NCBI GenBank assembly: GCA_021769025.1
Contig: JAETTS010000158.1
Coordinates: forward strand, 1 to 6,261
DNA from: Enterocloster bolteae
GTDB taxonomy: Bacteria > Bacillota_A > Clostridia > Lachnospirales > Lachnospiraceae
Direction: 5' to 3'
Length of the DNA stretch: 6,261 nt
Shown here: positions 5,876-6,261 of the stretch, piece by piece
How the letters are laid out: the number at the start of each line of letters is the position of its first letter
How positions within the stretch are numbered: position 1 is the stretch's first letter
The notes under the pieces: generated by a model
What the model saw: only the letters and a program-made list of their open reading frames with translations
Databases searched by the model: none
Told to the model about the DNA's origin: nothing
Made by a program: the position numbers and the translations under genes

Positions 5876-6261
5876 TTATGCGGCCTCCTTTGCAGCAGAT
5901 TTTTTATGCCGGATCTTCTCCATCAGAACTCCCCGCAGTTCAATGGCTTTGGGGCTGGAGTTAAACAGCATCATCACAATCAGGACGATAGCATAAATCA
6001 ACATACGGTAGTCGTTCAGTCCTCTTAGAAGTTCTGGCAGAGCGGTTAAGATCACCGCCGCAATCATGGAGCCCCGGATATTGCCCAGGCCACCTAACAC
6101 CACGAACACCAGGATGGTGATGGATTTGTTGTATCCGAAGTTATTGGAGGTGGCCGCCAGGGTAGACAGGCTGTGGGCATACATAACTCCTGCCACTCCT
6201 GCCAATGCCGCTGATATGGAGAACGCCATCAGCTTATATTTGGTCACATGGATTCCAATGG
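5876..6261 (-). CDS. livM: Branched-chain amino acid ABC transporter permease LivM (C-terminal part, cut by the window edge)
   Basis: The last 127 residues of a LivM-type permease, the membrane channel subunit paired with LivH. The frame stays open to the right end of the window: residues IGIHVTKYKL precede the GTG at 6245-6247, which is an internal valine codon and not a start. The segment AFSISAALAGVAGVMYAH is the conserved LivM helix after the EAA-like cytoplasmic loop. Next comes a long hydrophobic stretch (SITILVFVVLGGLGNIRGSMIAAVILTALPELL) holding the family's GGLGN..GS motif, a last helix (MLIYAIVLIVMMLF), and a Lys/Ala-rich cytoplasmic tail. Expected upstream partners (livH and a substrate-binding lipoprotein) would lie beyond the right edge. 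Confidence 0.93.
   Translation of the reverse strand, partial: IGIHVTKYKLMAFSISAALAGVAGVMYAHSLSTLAATSNNFGYNKSITILVFVVLGGLGNIRGSMIAAVILTALPELLRGLNDYRMLIYAIVLIVMMLFNSSPKAIELRGVLMEKIRHKKSAAKEAA

Noticed and set aside
6245..6247. GTG as a start codon for a 123-residue membrane protein at the right edge.
   Set aside because: The frame is open beyond it, and the residues before it continue the conserved LivM sequence, so the codon is an internal valine.

Overview
The window looks like chromosomal DNA of an anaerobic, endospore-forming member of the Clostridia, most likely a moderate-GC Lachnospiraceae-type organism. The evidence is a full-length spoIVA, found only in endospore formers, strong GGAGG-type ribosome binding sites on nearly every gene, and near-balanced base composition in the main genes. 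The genus assignment is inference.

Layout, left to right. Positions 72-2188 hold two minus-strand genes read right to left: a CPSF73/TTHA0252-like beta-CASP metallo-beta-lactamase-fold nuclease (587-2188), then rnhA for RNase HI (72-548), 38 bp apart and probably one RNA-metabolism operon. A good vegetative-type promoter for this pair lies across the last bases of the gene upstream. That gene is spoIVA (2268-3743, minus), the ATPase of the spore coat basement layer, preceded by a sigma-E-like promoter.

Positions 3744-4126 form a 383-bp non-coding region full of short palindromes, G/C runs and one 12-bp tandem repeat. It leads into a small AT-rich plus-strand gene (4127-4318, 63 residues, unknown function) with its own extended -10 promoter and a strong ribosome binding site. 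A bidirectional terminator (4329-4375) separates this gene from a convergent operon.

Positions 4392-6261 are the 3' end of a branched-chain amino acid ABC transporter operon on the minus strand, in the order livM (cut by the window edge), livG, livF. The genes are tightly packed: livM and livG are directly adjacent and livG-livF are 14 bp apart.

Most of the window is ordinary core-genome content with intact catalytic motifs. The part not explained by known families is the central island 3744-4375. It combines the unidentified small gene, several mutually exclusive hairpins, and an inverted repeat that could hide the spoIVA ribosome binding site in read-through transcripts but not in the transcript from its own promoter. 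No CRISPR array, tRNA, rRNA, transposase or defence system was seen.
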